From NCBI RefSeq assembly GCF_963082655.1, contig NC_081555.1, positions 91,427,272-91,491,271 on the forward strand: 64,000 bases of DNA, read 5' to 3'. The stretch comes from Stomoxys calcitrans (lineage: Eukaryota; Arthropoda; Insecta; Diptera; Muscidae). The notes under the pieces were generated by a model. The model saw only the letters and a program-made list of their open reading frames with translations. It was not told the origin of the DNA and made no database searches. Numbering within the stretch: position 1 is the first letter of the stretch; each line of letters begins with the position of its first letter. The position numbers and the translations under genes are program-made. Positions 22,100-32,560 of this stretch are shown here, in pieces.

Positions 22100-23220
22100 T
22101 TAATTTCGTCAAACATTGCTTTTAATGAAACATTGTCCACCCTTTCTTTTTCATCCTGTTCCACATTCCAAACATGCACCTTCTGCGTTCACAGCACAAG
22201 TAACCACTTGGTGAGCGAATCTTGACTACAACCTCTACAACTACAACCTTTGCTGACCTCTAGCCAAAATCTTTTTACAACCTGTTACAGCGTCGATGAT
22301 GATCTGCCACAGCTTACTTGATGGTCGCTTTTAAACCAATATTTTAGGTTTGTGATTAAAACCAGCACGATTTCCATTAACGTTCCTGGTTTCATGGCCA
22401 AAACGTCTGAGAATTTTTCATAGATTACGATTTTGACAACCGCAAAAATAGGTTAAAGTGTATATTATTTATTTTAAATTTAGATTTTTTTGCTATACTT
22501 TTTCAAAATACATACTTTTTAATAATATGTTGTCCTAAATATTTTTTTTATTGTACAGCGCCATTGTTGTTATTGACCAACAATATTCATTGTTGTCGCG
22601 CCCCGTGCATTATATGGCTCATGCGACAATTGGTCATTGGCCTGAATTTGTTTTCTGCTTTTACTGATGTTGTTGTTGTCTTATTTATAGCTATATCTCT
22701 TTAAAAAAGTGAGTGAAATTTAAATGAGACATTCATGTTTGTCCTAGAATATGATGAAGTATTGTTGTGATGAAATTCCATGTATTCGCCAATGTTGTCT
22801 GTTGGACATACAAACCTTCAATTTATCCAAATTTGCTTATTGCGTTGTGAACTTGGCTAAAATTAAACGATGAGGAATATGTTATTGCGAATTTTGTTAA
22901 AATACAAAAAAGGATCAACTTTTTTTTTTTGGTTCGAGTCATTCATGCGAAAAATAAATTAAAACGAAAATAATAAGCAAATAAATGTAATTTTAACAAC
23001 AAGACAAGAGAAATATTGTATCTCGAAATGCGTAGATATGGTTCAAATGGTACGATGCTGCGGAATACAGTTATAGTAGATAAACCCCATTAAGTGATAC
23101 TACCAATTCAAGTAAATTCAAATGTTGCGAGATTTTTGAGGCTATGCAGGCTTCGGTATCAATAAGAAAACATTTACTTCAGAACTTAAAAATCTGCCAA
23201 AAGCTCTATACCAAAGGTAC
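22100..23220. other. Low-copy A+T-rich stretch with one weak exon-like frame
   Basis: No repeat is recognisable. On the minus strand 22318-22452 is open for 45 codons and ends in a strong donor (caa|gtaagc). No acceptor or start precedes it and the downstream frame does not resolve. I treat it as unproven (see findings). Confidence 0.35.
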
Positions 23221-23225
23221 ACAAT

Positions 23226-24135
23226 CAATTCTGGACAAAAACAAGTACAATCTTCCTAAGTTCGGCCATGCTGAATCTTATATAACCTACACCATAGATC
23301 GTATTTGTCAAGTTCTTTGCCCTATATCTCTTTAAAGGCAAACAAAGGATAATGGATAAGAACTGCTATGCTAATGAAGCTGTATCCGGTTATGGAATAT
23401 TTTGCGCCATACTTGACTTGGATTTGGTAAACCATAGTAGATGTCAATTTGTGAAACTTCAACCAAATTGGATAAAAATTGTGTCCTATAGAGGCCCATG
23501 AAGTTAAATCGGGAGATCAGGAACTGTATCAAGTTAAAGGCGGATTCTGTCCATATTTGGACTGAAGGTCGTAGAAGAAGTCGTTGTGCAAATTATAGTC
23601 AAATCAGAAAAGAACTGCGACCTCTAGCAGGCCCTATAGGGGCCCATGAAGTTAAATCGGGTGATCAGGGACTATCAATTTAAAGGCGAATTCAGTCCAT
23701 ATTTGGACTCAAGGTCGTAGAAGAAGTCGTTGTGCAAATTATAGTCAAATCAGAAAAGAGCTATATCAGGTTTTAAACCAATTCAGACCATATTTATTAA
23801 AGTTAAAATTGAACTCCAGGAGTATAATCGGAAGATCGGTTTATATGAGAGCTATATCAGATTTTGGAGCGATTCTGACCATACTTGGCACATCAGTAGA
23901 ATGTCATAGAAAGTCATAGTACAAAATTTCATTCAAATCTTATAAAAAATTGCGTTCTTTAGAGTCTCAAGAAGTATAATCGGAAGATTGGTATGTTTAT
24001 ATGAGAGCTATATCAAAACATGATCCGATATGGCCCATTTACAATCTCAATCGATCTACACAAATAGGGGTTATACATGTACTATTCTTGATAGCCATGA
24101 CATTTTAAGTCCATGTATCTATGTCCGTCCGTCTG
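23226..24135 (+). repeat. Type A-related repeat, strongly diverged
   Basis: A worn head (aagttcggccatgctgaatc, atataacctacaccataga) is followed by several units with gggagatcag and atttcattcaaatc phrases, and a truncated tail (atgtccgtccgtctgtttac). About 130 bp near 23500-23760 is duplicated internally: tgaaggtcgtagaagaagtc recurs almost exactly. Confidence 0.65.
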
Positions 24136-24251
24136 TTTACAACCTAACCTAACCTATCATTGAGCTTAAATTTGAATCGGACAGCACTCTTTGATATGTG
24201 AAAAGTTTGCCTCTGCTTCTTAATGAAATTATCATGGGCAAATTTGCAGAT
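24136..24251 (+). repeat. (CCTAA)3 tract followed by a SINE family 1 3' fragment
   Basis: aacctaacctaaccta is joined to tcattgagcttaaatttgaa and the SINE tail ending atcatgggcaaatttgcag. Only the 3' third of the SINE is present. The CCTAA tract resembles the 3' tails of LINEs in this window. Confidence 0.6.
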
Positions 24252-24602
24252 GCAAAAGCAGACATGACATGTTGTTTCAACAAACATAGGGTTGCTGTTT
24301 TAACAAATATTTCTGTTAGCTATTACAACTAACAAAATCTGCTATTTCAACAACAAATTCTGGTATAATAATGAACACATATTACTGCTGAACATGCAAA
24401 AAAAAAAAATAACACTGCTTTGAGGGCGAATATATATTTGAATGGAATTTCGCATAAAGTAGTTTACTCTTCCAGTTTACTTTATTTAGTTTTTAGCTGT
24501 GTTTTACGCTATTTTCGTTTATTTTATTTTACTTTATTTTATTTTATCGCGTTATGGTTATTCAACCATATTCCAGCTTGAAATCATATTCAATGCTTCT
24601 AT
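24252..24602. other. No gene seen; includes a degenerate gctatttcaaca repeat
   Basis: 24280-24400 has loose repeats of ctgttttaacaa/ctatttcaacaaca and attactgctgaaca, similar in style to 38560-38700 and 57040-57070. A ttttattttactttattt tract lies near 24520. No coding evidence. Confidence 0.35.
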
Positions 24603-24875
24603 TCAAAGAATAGTAGTAGCAAAGAACTTATAAAAGTTAGCTAAGTGCTTGGTGTTTTCAAAACACTTTGAATGGCATGGTGAATCGTGATTTCTGATAC
24701 GCCATGTATCTTCATCAACATCTTTGTCAAATTGATTAAGGTGCTCTACATATCCAACGATTGTTGAGTACGGAGTAGAGCACGCTTTTGTTTCGAAACA
24801 GGACTCAATAAGTCCTCTAAATCTCTTTAGCGCAGTAAGAGAGAAGAAGCCTAACTTTCCACAAAGCGATACAAA
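24603..24875 (-). CDS. Possible terminal coding exon, unknown family
   Basis: On the minus strand a 90-codon frame follows a splice-acceptor-like gattattag at 24876-24884 and ends in TGA at 24603-24605. It starts FVSLCGKLGFFSL; the middle is GLIESCFETKACSTPYSTIV, then HLNQFDKDVDEDTWRI, then DSPCHSKCFENTKH and a hydrophobic FYKFFATTIL end. It holds six cysteines, including a C-x3-C pair (CHSKC). The high content of acidic residues, Cys, His and Trp is unlike the Lys/Asn/Ile/Phe-rich translations of surrounding noise. No ATG is in frame, so upstream exons would be needed. I do not recognise a domain. It could be a secreted Cys-rich protein, an old pseudogene, or a chance frame. Confidence 0.4.
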   Translation of the reverse strand, partial: FVSLCGKLGFFSLTALKRFRGLIESCFETKACSTPYSTIVGYVEHLNQFDKDVDEDTWRIRNHDSPCHSKCFENTKHLANFYKFFATTIL

Positions 24876-24879
24876 CTAA

Positions 24880-26047
24880 TAATCAATACTAAGAAAAACC
24901 CAAACTAAAATAACAGCTAAAATAATATTACTAATATTTTTTTGTTGTGCACTTGAACATTAATTTTATTTCTTTTTGGAACTTGTGGTAGCTATAGCCT
25001 ACCTTGAGCTTTTTTCAAATGTATGTTTCGAGCCTTCACTCGCTCGCTAACAGTATAATTATATCGATTTATGGTCGGATACACAAACACTTTGTTTACT
25101 TTGAGGTGTTTGAATTTGCCAACAATAGCCGGTTGTGATTTTCGAGTAAAATATTACGTAATCACACTATTATGCATCCATGCACGAACACCATCATTTC
25201 CAGTTTGATAGATATACCAGTGTGAACTTGGTAACACTTCTTGTTAGCTATCCTGTAGTATTTTTTTTTGTGATATACCTACAACTTTTGTCGCAAACTT
25301 TGTATATGTGGTCATAAGCATTAACCTATCTTGCATTTTTTATTTTAACTTTTTGACCTAAATTGTCGCTGTATATACACATTTTCTTTTATTTTAAGAA
25401 ATCATCTATTTTTCTTTTTTTAAAGCCTAAAGTGTAGGCAACCATTAAAGAAAAAAAACAACAAATATTGTGAAATCTGAGGTACTTCTGTCTCATCATC
25501 ATCATCATCACAACATTTCAACAGAGTTGAAATAGTCACACATACACATGCATAGTTGCATAGATATCGCAATATGTGGAACAAACCAAAAGAGGACCAA
25601 GTAAAAATACACTTTGTGAGGGTGGCAAAAAAACATGAAAAAGAACATAAAAAGGCTGACACGCAATGATGAAAATCTTACTAATTATGGTGAAAAATAT
25701 TTGTGCTAAACGATGTGACATAGGGCGCAACATGATTTAAGTGCTTACACGGAAACATTTGTGCGCATAAGGTGATGTTTAATTTTTTTTTATTTGTGAT
25801 CCTCATCACTGACACCGTGCCAGTGAGCATTTTTTGTCAGTGCTAAGGCCAATTCAATTTAATGGAAAGTCAGACAATGTGTAAGAAAACAGTAAGTAAG
25901 CTTTTGGTAAAGCCATGCTGACTGCAAATCCTAGCGCAAGCTATCTTTTTTTGCATATAAAAACGCTCTCGATATATGGAATTTTCTCTGAACATTAAAA
26001 GGATTACAATAAACATAGTTACTTTCAATAATACTACGTTTATGGCT
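24880..26047. other. Low-copy stretch; one interrupted reading frame on -
   Basis: On the minus strand 25003-25243 is open apart from one TAA (25154-25156). It encodes WYIYQTGNDGVRAWMHNSV, then after the stop KSQPAIVGKFKHLKV and on to a possible donor caag|gtaggc. Its phase does not join cleanly to the 24603 exon. A cat(n) tract sits at 25496-25507. The rest shows no feature. Confidence 0.3.
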
Positions 26048-26478
26048 ACTTACTTGCTTAACATACTTTAAATGGCTATGACAGAACATTTGTTCCATTA
26101 GCCGAACGTAGAATAGCGTTCCAATCGCCTCGATCTTCTGCGCTCATTCTAAAATCTCTGACACCAAGTTTCGAAGTGTCTCCCACCACTTGATCTTGCC
26201 AGCATGCTTTTGGTCTTCCTGGTTTGCGTGTACTACCTTCCAGACTTCTTTGCTGGAGCTTCTTCATCTATTCTGATAACATGACCTAGCCAATGCAGCC
26301 GTTGTATTTTGATGCGTGTAACTATCCTATAGTCGTCATACAGATCATACAGCTCGTGGTTCATCTGTCGCCTATATTCTCCATTAATGCAAACTGGTCC
26401 AAATATTTTACGAAGAATCTTTCTCTCAGATACTCTACTACGTTTATCACATTCGTGATAAAAGTATTTTGTTTGCCG
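26048..26478 (-). pseudogene. RTE-like LINE, 3' end only
   Basis: On the minus strand this encodes the C-terminal tail KKLQQRSLEGSTRKPGRPKA, then CWQDQVVGDTSKLGVRDFRM and SAEDRGDWNAILRSA, preceded (toward 26460) by the HVVRMD and YGSEAW-region remnants. The 3' tail is gtaagtaagta at 26048-26058. It is severely 5'-truncated. Compare 5691-7490. Confidence 0.75.
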
Positions 26479-26484
26479 TAAAAA

Positions 26485-26764
26485 TTGCCCAATCGGCAGA
26501 TCGGTCTATAGATATAGTCCGATATAGCTCATCTTCATACTTTACCTGCCTATGGACAAAAAAGAATCTGTGCCAAGTTTCACTATATCTATTTCTAAAG
26601 ACGTGTTGCGTGATTTCAACAGACCGACGGACGGACGTGGCTAGGACGTCTCAGATTTTTACGACGATCATATATACTTTATAGGGTCGGAAATGGTTTT
26701 TTCGATGTGTTGCAAACGAAATGACAAAATGAATATTCCCCCATCCTTCGATGGTGGGTATAAA
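26485..26764 (+). repeat. Type B repeat, 3' end
   Basis: gatcggtctatagatatag leads into the standard tail (gaccgacggacggacgtggc, tactttatagggtcggaaat) and the end ggtgggtataaaaatac. It abuts the truncated RTE-like LINE. Confidence 0.7.
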
Positions 26765-28188
26765 AATACTATCTCATATTGTAAGGATTAACTGTCTTTT
26801 GTATAATTAGATCGTATGATGTCATCATTTATAGAAAATTTTCATTTCATTGACTTTTGCCTACATTATTTTTATCAAATAATGATTGATTAATAATTAC
26901 ATATTTCATTGATAAGTCACAAACAAGCCATTTTATCAATATAAAAATATTTATATGTACATATATATATATAATGCGGCAACCCTACAGCATGATGCTG
27001 AAAAGTAATAATGAATGTAGGCCTTGCCATGCTGCATCGAAAAGGAAAAACAAATTCGAGGGCTTGCCATTATTGACATACGATTTGTAATCAAATTAGA
27101 ATACAACTAGCTTAGTATGTATGTATATATGTACAGGCGCACTGTACACAGTACACAATAATAAACATTGAAATTAATCGCTTAATTACTACAATTCTCT
27201 TTGAACATAACATACCACATGTGCTGGTTGAATGGGCTACGCGATAGTATGAAAAAATAAATTCTCACACACTTTGCAACACTAGACCAGACGACTCAGC
27301 AGAGACCCCTGCAGACGACCATGTGTGCGAGTAGGAACAATTGTTTATGTAGATTAGATGCGATGCGATGTGATGTGATATGACAAGTATGTGTGATGCA
27401 AATAACAATCCATCAAAACAAAAAAACAAATAAAAACTGACAAACACAAATCGCCCACTCACTCACGCAAGTGAGTCGGCCGGTTCTCTTCTCTCGCCAA
27501 ATTTAATTAACTACTCAACAACAACAAATTGCATTACCTTTACCATTTAAGTAACGGCACTGTGATAACAACAATAGACATAGTTCTAGCTACGTCATTT
27601 TATAATACAAAGACAGCTCTTTAAATTTAAGGATAGTTAGCAAATGCATGCATGCTCTCCCCGTATACATAATTGTATTTCCGCGCCCCTATCGTTGGAT
27701 TTTCGCAATACAACATGTTGTGAATTTAAGATTTTTAAAACAATTTGTTTATTTATTTGTCAAAATTATATATGAATGTGCATACATCTATAATTGTTTA
27801 AACATTGCTGGGAAAATAGGGGCTATTTATGGAATAAAGGGGTTCCCAGGGAAGTTACAATCACTTGTTGAATTCAATTATCCATGGCCACACGGAATCC
27901 ATGGCATTCACATACATACACCCATTATGGCAATAACACAAAATTGAAATAAATTTTATTATTTAAATGTAGGCACGCTCCATTGATCAGAATAAATCAA
28001 CATGAAAGCATTTTCTCTCCTAAAAGAGATGAATGGAATGGGCTTGGGGGGAGAGGTAGGTTGGATTTTGTTGTATCGACAATCATTGGTTGTTTGAGTT
28101 CTATGCCATACACAAAACCAGTGTTGCCACTGTAAAATATTTTTTTAACAATGTGTGTAAAGTACACAGTGGCCGGTAAAATTTGATT
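26765..28188. other. No gene seen; low-copy DNA
   Basis: I see simple tracts only: atatatatat near 26960, gatgcgatgcgatgtgatgt near 27357, and a short palindrome cactcac/gtgagtg around 27457-27474. A promoter is conceivable near 27460-27500 (ctctcgccaaattt) but cannot be supported. Confidence 0.35.
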
Positions 28189-28319
28189 TAAAATCCCGTT
28201 TACATTGCTCTGTAAATCCGGATTTAAGGCTCGATCATCTGTTTTCCCTTTATAAAATCAGACCCTTTATGACGAGAGCCTTAAGTCCGGATTAAATAAG
28301 CAGTGTAAACGGGATTTTA
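28189..28319. repeat. Foldback (palindromic) MITE-like element, 131 bp
   Basis: aaaatcccgtttacattgct at the left pairs with agcagtgtaaacgggatttt at the right with one mismatch. Inside, gtaaatccggatttaaggct pairs with agccttaagtccggattaa. Arms of about 48 bp surround a loop of about 32 bp. The type is undetermined; no clear target duplication is visible. Confidence 0.75.
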
Positions 28320-28545
28320 GACGAGAACATATGTGATGAGTTAACGAATTCAAACGCATCCTACTTTGGAAGAAACAAAGCTAGCAAGCTGAGAGAAATT
28401 GATCCATATTTAGATTCAACATGGCGATAATCCTACCTTCCGATTTGATTTTTTGAGCCCCAGCTAGTCTTGGGGTTTGCTAAAATGTTGCACATACCGT
28501 TCTGCTATGACTTTCAGCAAGCGTGCCAAACATGCTCAACCTCAT

Positions 28546-28882
28546 AAAAAGGGTGATTTTTTAGCTTTTATCTTTTCGGCAATACGTTCAGTTTGGTCTA
28601 TAAGTAATTTAACAATGAATCGTTTTACAAACGAATAACGCTTGCGAATTATTATATTTTTTTATCAAAATACATGCTTTGCTAAGAAAGTTCATCGCGC
28701 GCTTCCCCCATTGAGGGACGAAGCTCATTTTTGGCTCAATGGGTATGTAAATGAGCTGAATTGTCGAATTTGGAGTGAAGATCAGTCAGAAGCATTGCAA
28801 GAGCTGTATAATACAGTGCAAGGCACTTGTTATCGCCTTCGATTGCATGATATCGACAACTTTTTACCCCGTCCTACTTAGC
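28546..28882 (+). pseudogene. Tc1/mariner-type element, internally deleted transposase
   Basis: The left end gggtgattttttagctttta resembles the terminal repeat of widespread insect mariner-like elements. The frame 28642-28881 contains AKKVHRAL (N-terminal DNA-binding region), then jumps directly to RDEAHFWLNGYVN, the block carrying the first catalytic aspartate, then CRIWSEDQSEALQEL. About 100 residues between these blocks and everything beyond are missing, so two of the three catalytic acidic residues are absent. The right terminus is not visible; a type B repeat starts at about 28886. Superfamily assignment rests on the DEAHFWLNG phrase. Confidence 0.65.
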
Positions 28883-28946
28883 ATTGGCGAATATTCATTT
28901 TGTCATTCCGTTTGCAACACATCGAAATATCCGTTTTCGATCATAT

Positions 28947-28950
<4 letters not shown>

Positions 28951-28992
<42 letters not shown>
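28951..28992. repeat. (TA)21 microsatellite
   Basis: Forty-two bases of uninterrupted TA. It lies where other type A and B tails carry only the short tatatatac tract, so it expanded from a site already in the repeat. Confidence 0.95.
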
Positions 28993-28995
<3 letters not shown>

Positions 28996-29884
28996 CTGAT
29001 CGTCGTAAAAATCAAAGACAATCTAGCCATGTCCTTCCGTCTGTTTGTTGAAATAACGCTACAGTCTATAAAAAATAGAGATATTGAGCTGAAATTTTGC
29101 CCAGTTTATTTTTTTGTCCATAGGCAAGTTAAGTTCGAAAATGGGCTATACCGTCCTATATCTTGATATAGCCCCCATATAGACCGATCCGCCGATTTAA
29201 GATCTTAGGCCCATAAAAGCCACATTTATTATTCGATTTTGCTGAAATTTGGGATTGTAAGTAGTGTTAGTCCCTTTAACATCATTCTTCAATTTGGCCC
29301 CGATCGGTCTAGATTTGGATATAGCTGTCAGATCGATTTTAGGTCTTGGGCCCATAAAAGGCGCATTTAATGTTCAATTTCGCCGAAATTTGGGAGAGTG
29401 AGTTGTGTTAGGCCCCTTGACATATTTTTGCAATTTGGCTCAGATCGGTCCAGATTTGGATATAGTTCCTATATGGACCGATCTCTCGATTTAAAGTTTT
29501 GGGCACATAAAAGGCGCATTAATTGTTCGATGTCGCCGAAATTTAGGACAGTGAGATGTGTTAGGCCCTTTGACACCCTTCTTTAATTTGGCTCAGATCG
29601 ATCGAGATTTGGATATAGCTGCCATATACATCGATCTCTCGATTTAAGGTTTTGGGCCCATAAAAGGTGCATTTATAATCCGATTCGTTGAAATTTGACA
29701 CAGTGACTTATGTTATGCTTTTCGACATCTGTGCCGTGTATGCTTCAGATCGGTCTTAATTTGGATATAGTTACCAGGAAGACCAATATTTTGTTCTACA
29801 AAATTGAACAATGCCCTGTACTTATTTGACCACTCAATGTCCGTGTCAAATTTGTTCGAAATCGGACCATATTTCGATATAGGT

Positions 29885-30955
29885 GCTTACTTACTTTAAC
29901 TGGCTATGACAGAATATTTGTTCCACTAGCCGAACGTAGAATAGCTTTTCCAAGCGCCTCGATCTTCTGCGCTCATTCTAAAATCGCTGACACCTAGTTT
30001 CCAGGTATCTCCCACCATTTGATCTTTCCCAATCCCATGGCAGCCGGTTGTATGCACCGGATTAACCCGATGAATTCCTTCATCGGCAAGGGCTGCCGCC
30101 TCAGTGTACCACACACTGCTACTATAACAACAACAACTTGATCTTTCCATCGGGCTTTTGGTCTTCCCGGTTTGTGTGTACCACCGTGTTTGCCTTCAAA
30201 AGACTTCTATGTCGGAGCTTCTTCATCCATTCTGACAACATGACCTAGCCAACGCAGCCGTTGTATTTTGATGCTTGTAACTATGCTATCGTGGTCATAC
30301 ATCTCGTGGTTCATACGACGCCTATATTCTCCATTTTCGCAAGCTGGTCCATATATTTTACGAAGAATCTTTCTCTCAAATACTCCAAGCACTGCCTCAT
30401 TTGCTTTCATAAGTACCCATGCTTCAGAACCATATAACAACACGGGTAGGAGGTGAGAGGTGGCCTTGTTTCTAAACTGCTTACTTAGTCCAAAGTAGCA
30501 TCTATTTGCCAGTATTATTCTTCGCTTTATCTCAAAACTGGTGTCATTCGTTTCAGTTACGGCGGTGCCGAGGTAGATAAAGTTCCTGACTATTTCCTGA
30601 CATTTTCTTTATCTTCTCGGTTGTACAAGGCGTTTTGGGAGTTAAAACCATCCATTTCTAACATCCATTTACTGCCAGACCCATTTTCACTGACTCTCTT
30701 TCGACTCTTTCAAAGGCTGATGACGATGTTGTCGTCATAGGCGAGTAGCATATGTTCTCTTGTGATTAATGTGCCATATCTATTCACATCTGCATCTCGT
30801 ATAATCTTCACCAACAGGATATTAAAGAGATCACACGATAGGCTGTCTCTTGTCTGAAACCTCGTTTGGTATTAAATGGTTCGGAGAGATTCTTTGCTAT
30901 TCTTACTGAGGAACGCGTATCAGCAAGTGTCATCCTGCAGAATCATAGTCGAGTC
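29885..30955 (-). pseudogene. RTE-like LINE fragment with deletion and insertion
   Basis: On the minus strand it encodes RT and C-terminal blocks of the same family as 5691-7490: LLAYDDNIV near 30735 (motif C has lost one codon, YADD to YDD), FEIKRR, LLYGSEAWVLMKAN, EYRRRMNHEMYDHDSIV and RLRWLGHVVRMDEEA. The C-terminus is interrupted by a 108-bp retroposon at 30030-30137. The 3' end is gtaagtaag at 29885-29894. Extra sequence near 30815-30850 (tattaaagagatcacacgat) breaks the region after motif B. It is clearly dead. Confidence 0.75.
30019..30148 (+). mobile_element. Short retroposon with (AAC)n tail and 11-bp target duplication
   Basis: The 108-bp insert (30030-30137) starts caatcccatggcagccggtt and ends in tataacaacaacaac. 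It is flanked by the direct repeat ttgatctttcc (30019-30029 and 30138-30148). The uninterrupted LINE at 5840 and 26180 has one copy of that word, which proves the insertion. A second copy is at 48954-49055 on the minus strand. No RNA polymerase III boxes are recognisable, so it may be a SINE-like or truncated LINE product. Confidence 0.85.
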
Positions 30956-31081
30956 GATAAAGAAGCTATGGGGGCATAAATTATGCATTTTTCACCGGAA
31001 TTTGACGAAAGTTGGTTAACACATATAGCCAAGGTGGTGGGTATTCAAAGTTCGGCCCGGCCGAACTTAACGCCTTTTTAT

Positions 31082-32560
31082 TGTTTACATCTTCAAAAAT
31101 TCTATATCTGTGCTTTCGCGTGACACACATTCTTAGTGAGTTTTGCAGTCAGTAATATTATGACGCATATTTTGTCCAAGAAATCAATTTTAATATACAA
31201 ATATAAATACAAATAAAGAAATTTTGGTTGTCCACTTATGGAAATCCATTCAAAATTGTTTGGGGTTGCTTTGGGGGAAATTCAGCTGAAAGTGGTTATA
31301 TTTGGGGACAAAGAATTCGAAATTTGAGGACAAGGGACGGAAAAAACTGACACACTGCTGATATATTTTAAAAACCACAACAATCTAATACACTGTTGGA
31401 TACTCTGTCTTCCATTTGCTGAGCTATATTCTCTCTTACATTGAATCTACTGATTTGCTCGTTGTCACTCTTAAGTATTAAAAAGTTGCAAGTTTTTTCT
31501 GAAGCAAAGAACTTTTTAAAACCAAATCATATTCTCAGATGTATGTGTATGTAATTCTTTTAAAAATAGAATAGAAATGTTGTGTAAAATTTGTAAAGCA
31601 AAAACAAAAACAAAATTGAAAACCCATTTTTCATTTGATCTTTATTTTTGTTTTGGCATTAAAAGTGAAAATCTGGCTATCTACGGAGTGAGAACAAAGA
31701 AATGTTTGGTTCTTGGTTGTTTTATTGTTATTGTTTTTGGTTCCAATTACCGTCTGCAGTGAGAAAAAATATGGTATAGATTCTGGGGTGGGATGTAGGC
31801 TAGATTTGGATAGTCATAGAAATAATTTTGGGAAACTGGAAACATTTTAAAGATCCCGATATTAAAATTTAGTTTTATTAGACAAAAAATAAAATTGGCC
31901 TAAATATATGATTTTTATATATATTTATTTAAATAAATATTATGTAAGTACGAATTATGTATTAAAAAAAATAATGAATTCCACAATTTGTTGGGAATGT
32001 ATCTTCCAATAATGTTTATTGTTTTCTTTCAAAATGTATTAAATTTTTTGCATTCCAACTTATAAGACCTTGAAATTTTTACGTTCGCCATAAAATAGTC
32101 AATTTCAGTTTCTATGTTCTTTATAACGTTGAATCTGTTTTCTATTTTACTACTAACAATAATATTTTATTTATTCATTAGCACAATTCATGCTAATTTG
32201 GAAATGCGCAATTGCGTGCTATTTATTGTAGTTTTCCTTATTATGTTATTTGCAAACGGTTGATGGCTTGGACATTTCCCTAATTCAAACTTTACGGAAA
32301 AAGTTGCATCTCTACTTGAAGACAATAGAAAATACATAAACATTGCATAAAAAAAATTATCGGTAGGCATAGTTGAGGCATTTAATAAAGAGAAATTCTC
32401 GACTTCATTAGAAATAGCAACTCGATAATTTTGTCAATTATATCTTTGGCAATATCCAACATTTAAACGATGTAAATCTCTTTTAATGCGGATTTTACAC
32501 GGCATAATAATAATGCTTGATCATAAGAAATGTGTTGGCGGAAACAAAATTTTTTTATAT
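31082..32560. other. No gene seen; low-copy A+T-rich DNA
   Basis: Frames here (for example 31577-31762) are short and compositionally ordinary. No repeat or splice structure could be supported. Confidence 0.4.

Larger units (their letters stand above)
28886..31081 (-). repeat. Type B repeat array, split by an RTE-like LINE
   Basis: 28886-29884 is an inverted type B copy: tail first, then units starting gatttaaggttttgggccca at spacings of 153-155 bp (about 29333, 29488, 29641). Its head part resumes at about 30958-31081 (cacatatagccaaggtggtg, ttcggcccggccgaacttaa). The RTE-like LINE at 29885-30955 sits between. The tail contains an expanded TA run. Confidence 0.75.

Noticed and set aside
24136..24152. 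Interstitial telomeric repeat
   Set aside because: Only three CCTAA units, and the same tract ends LINEs and a SINE elsewhere in the window.
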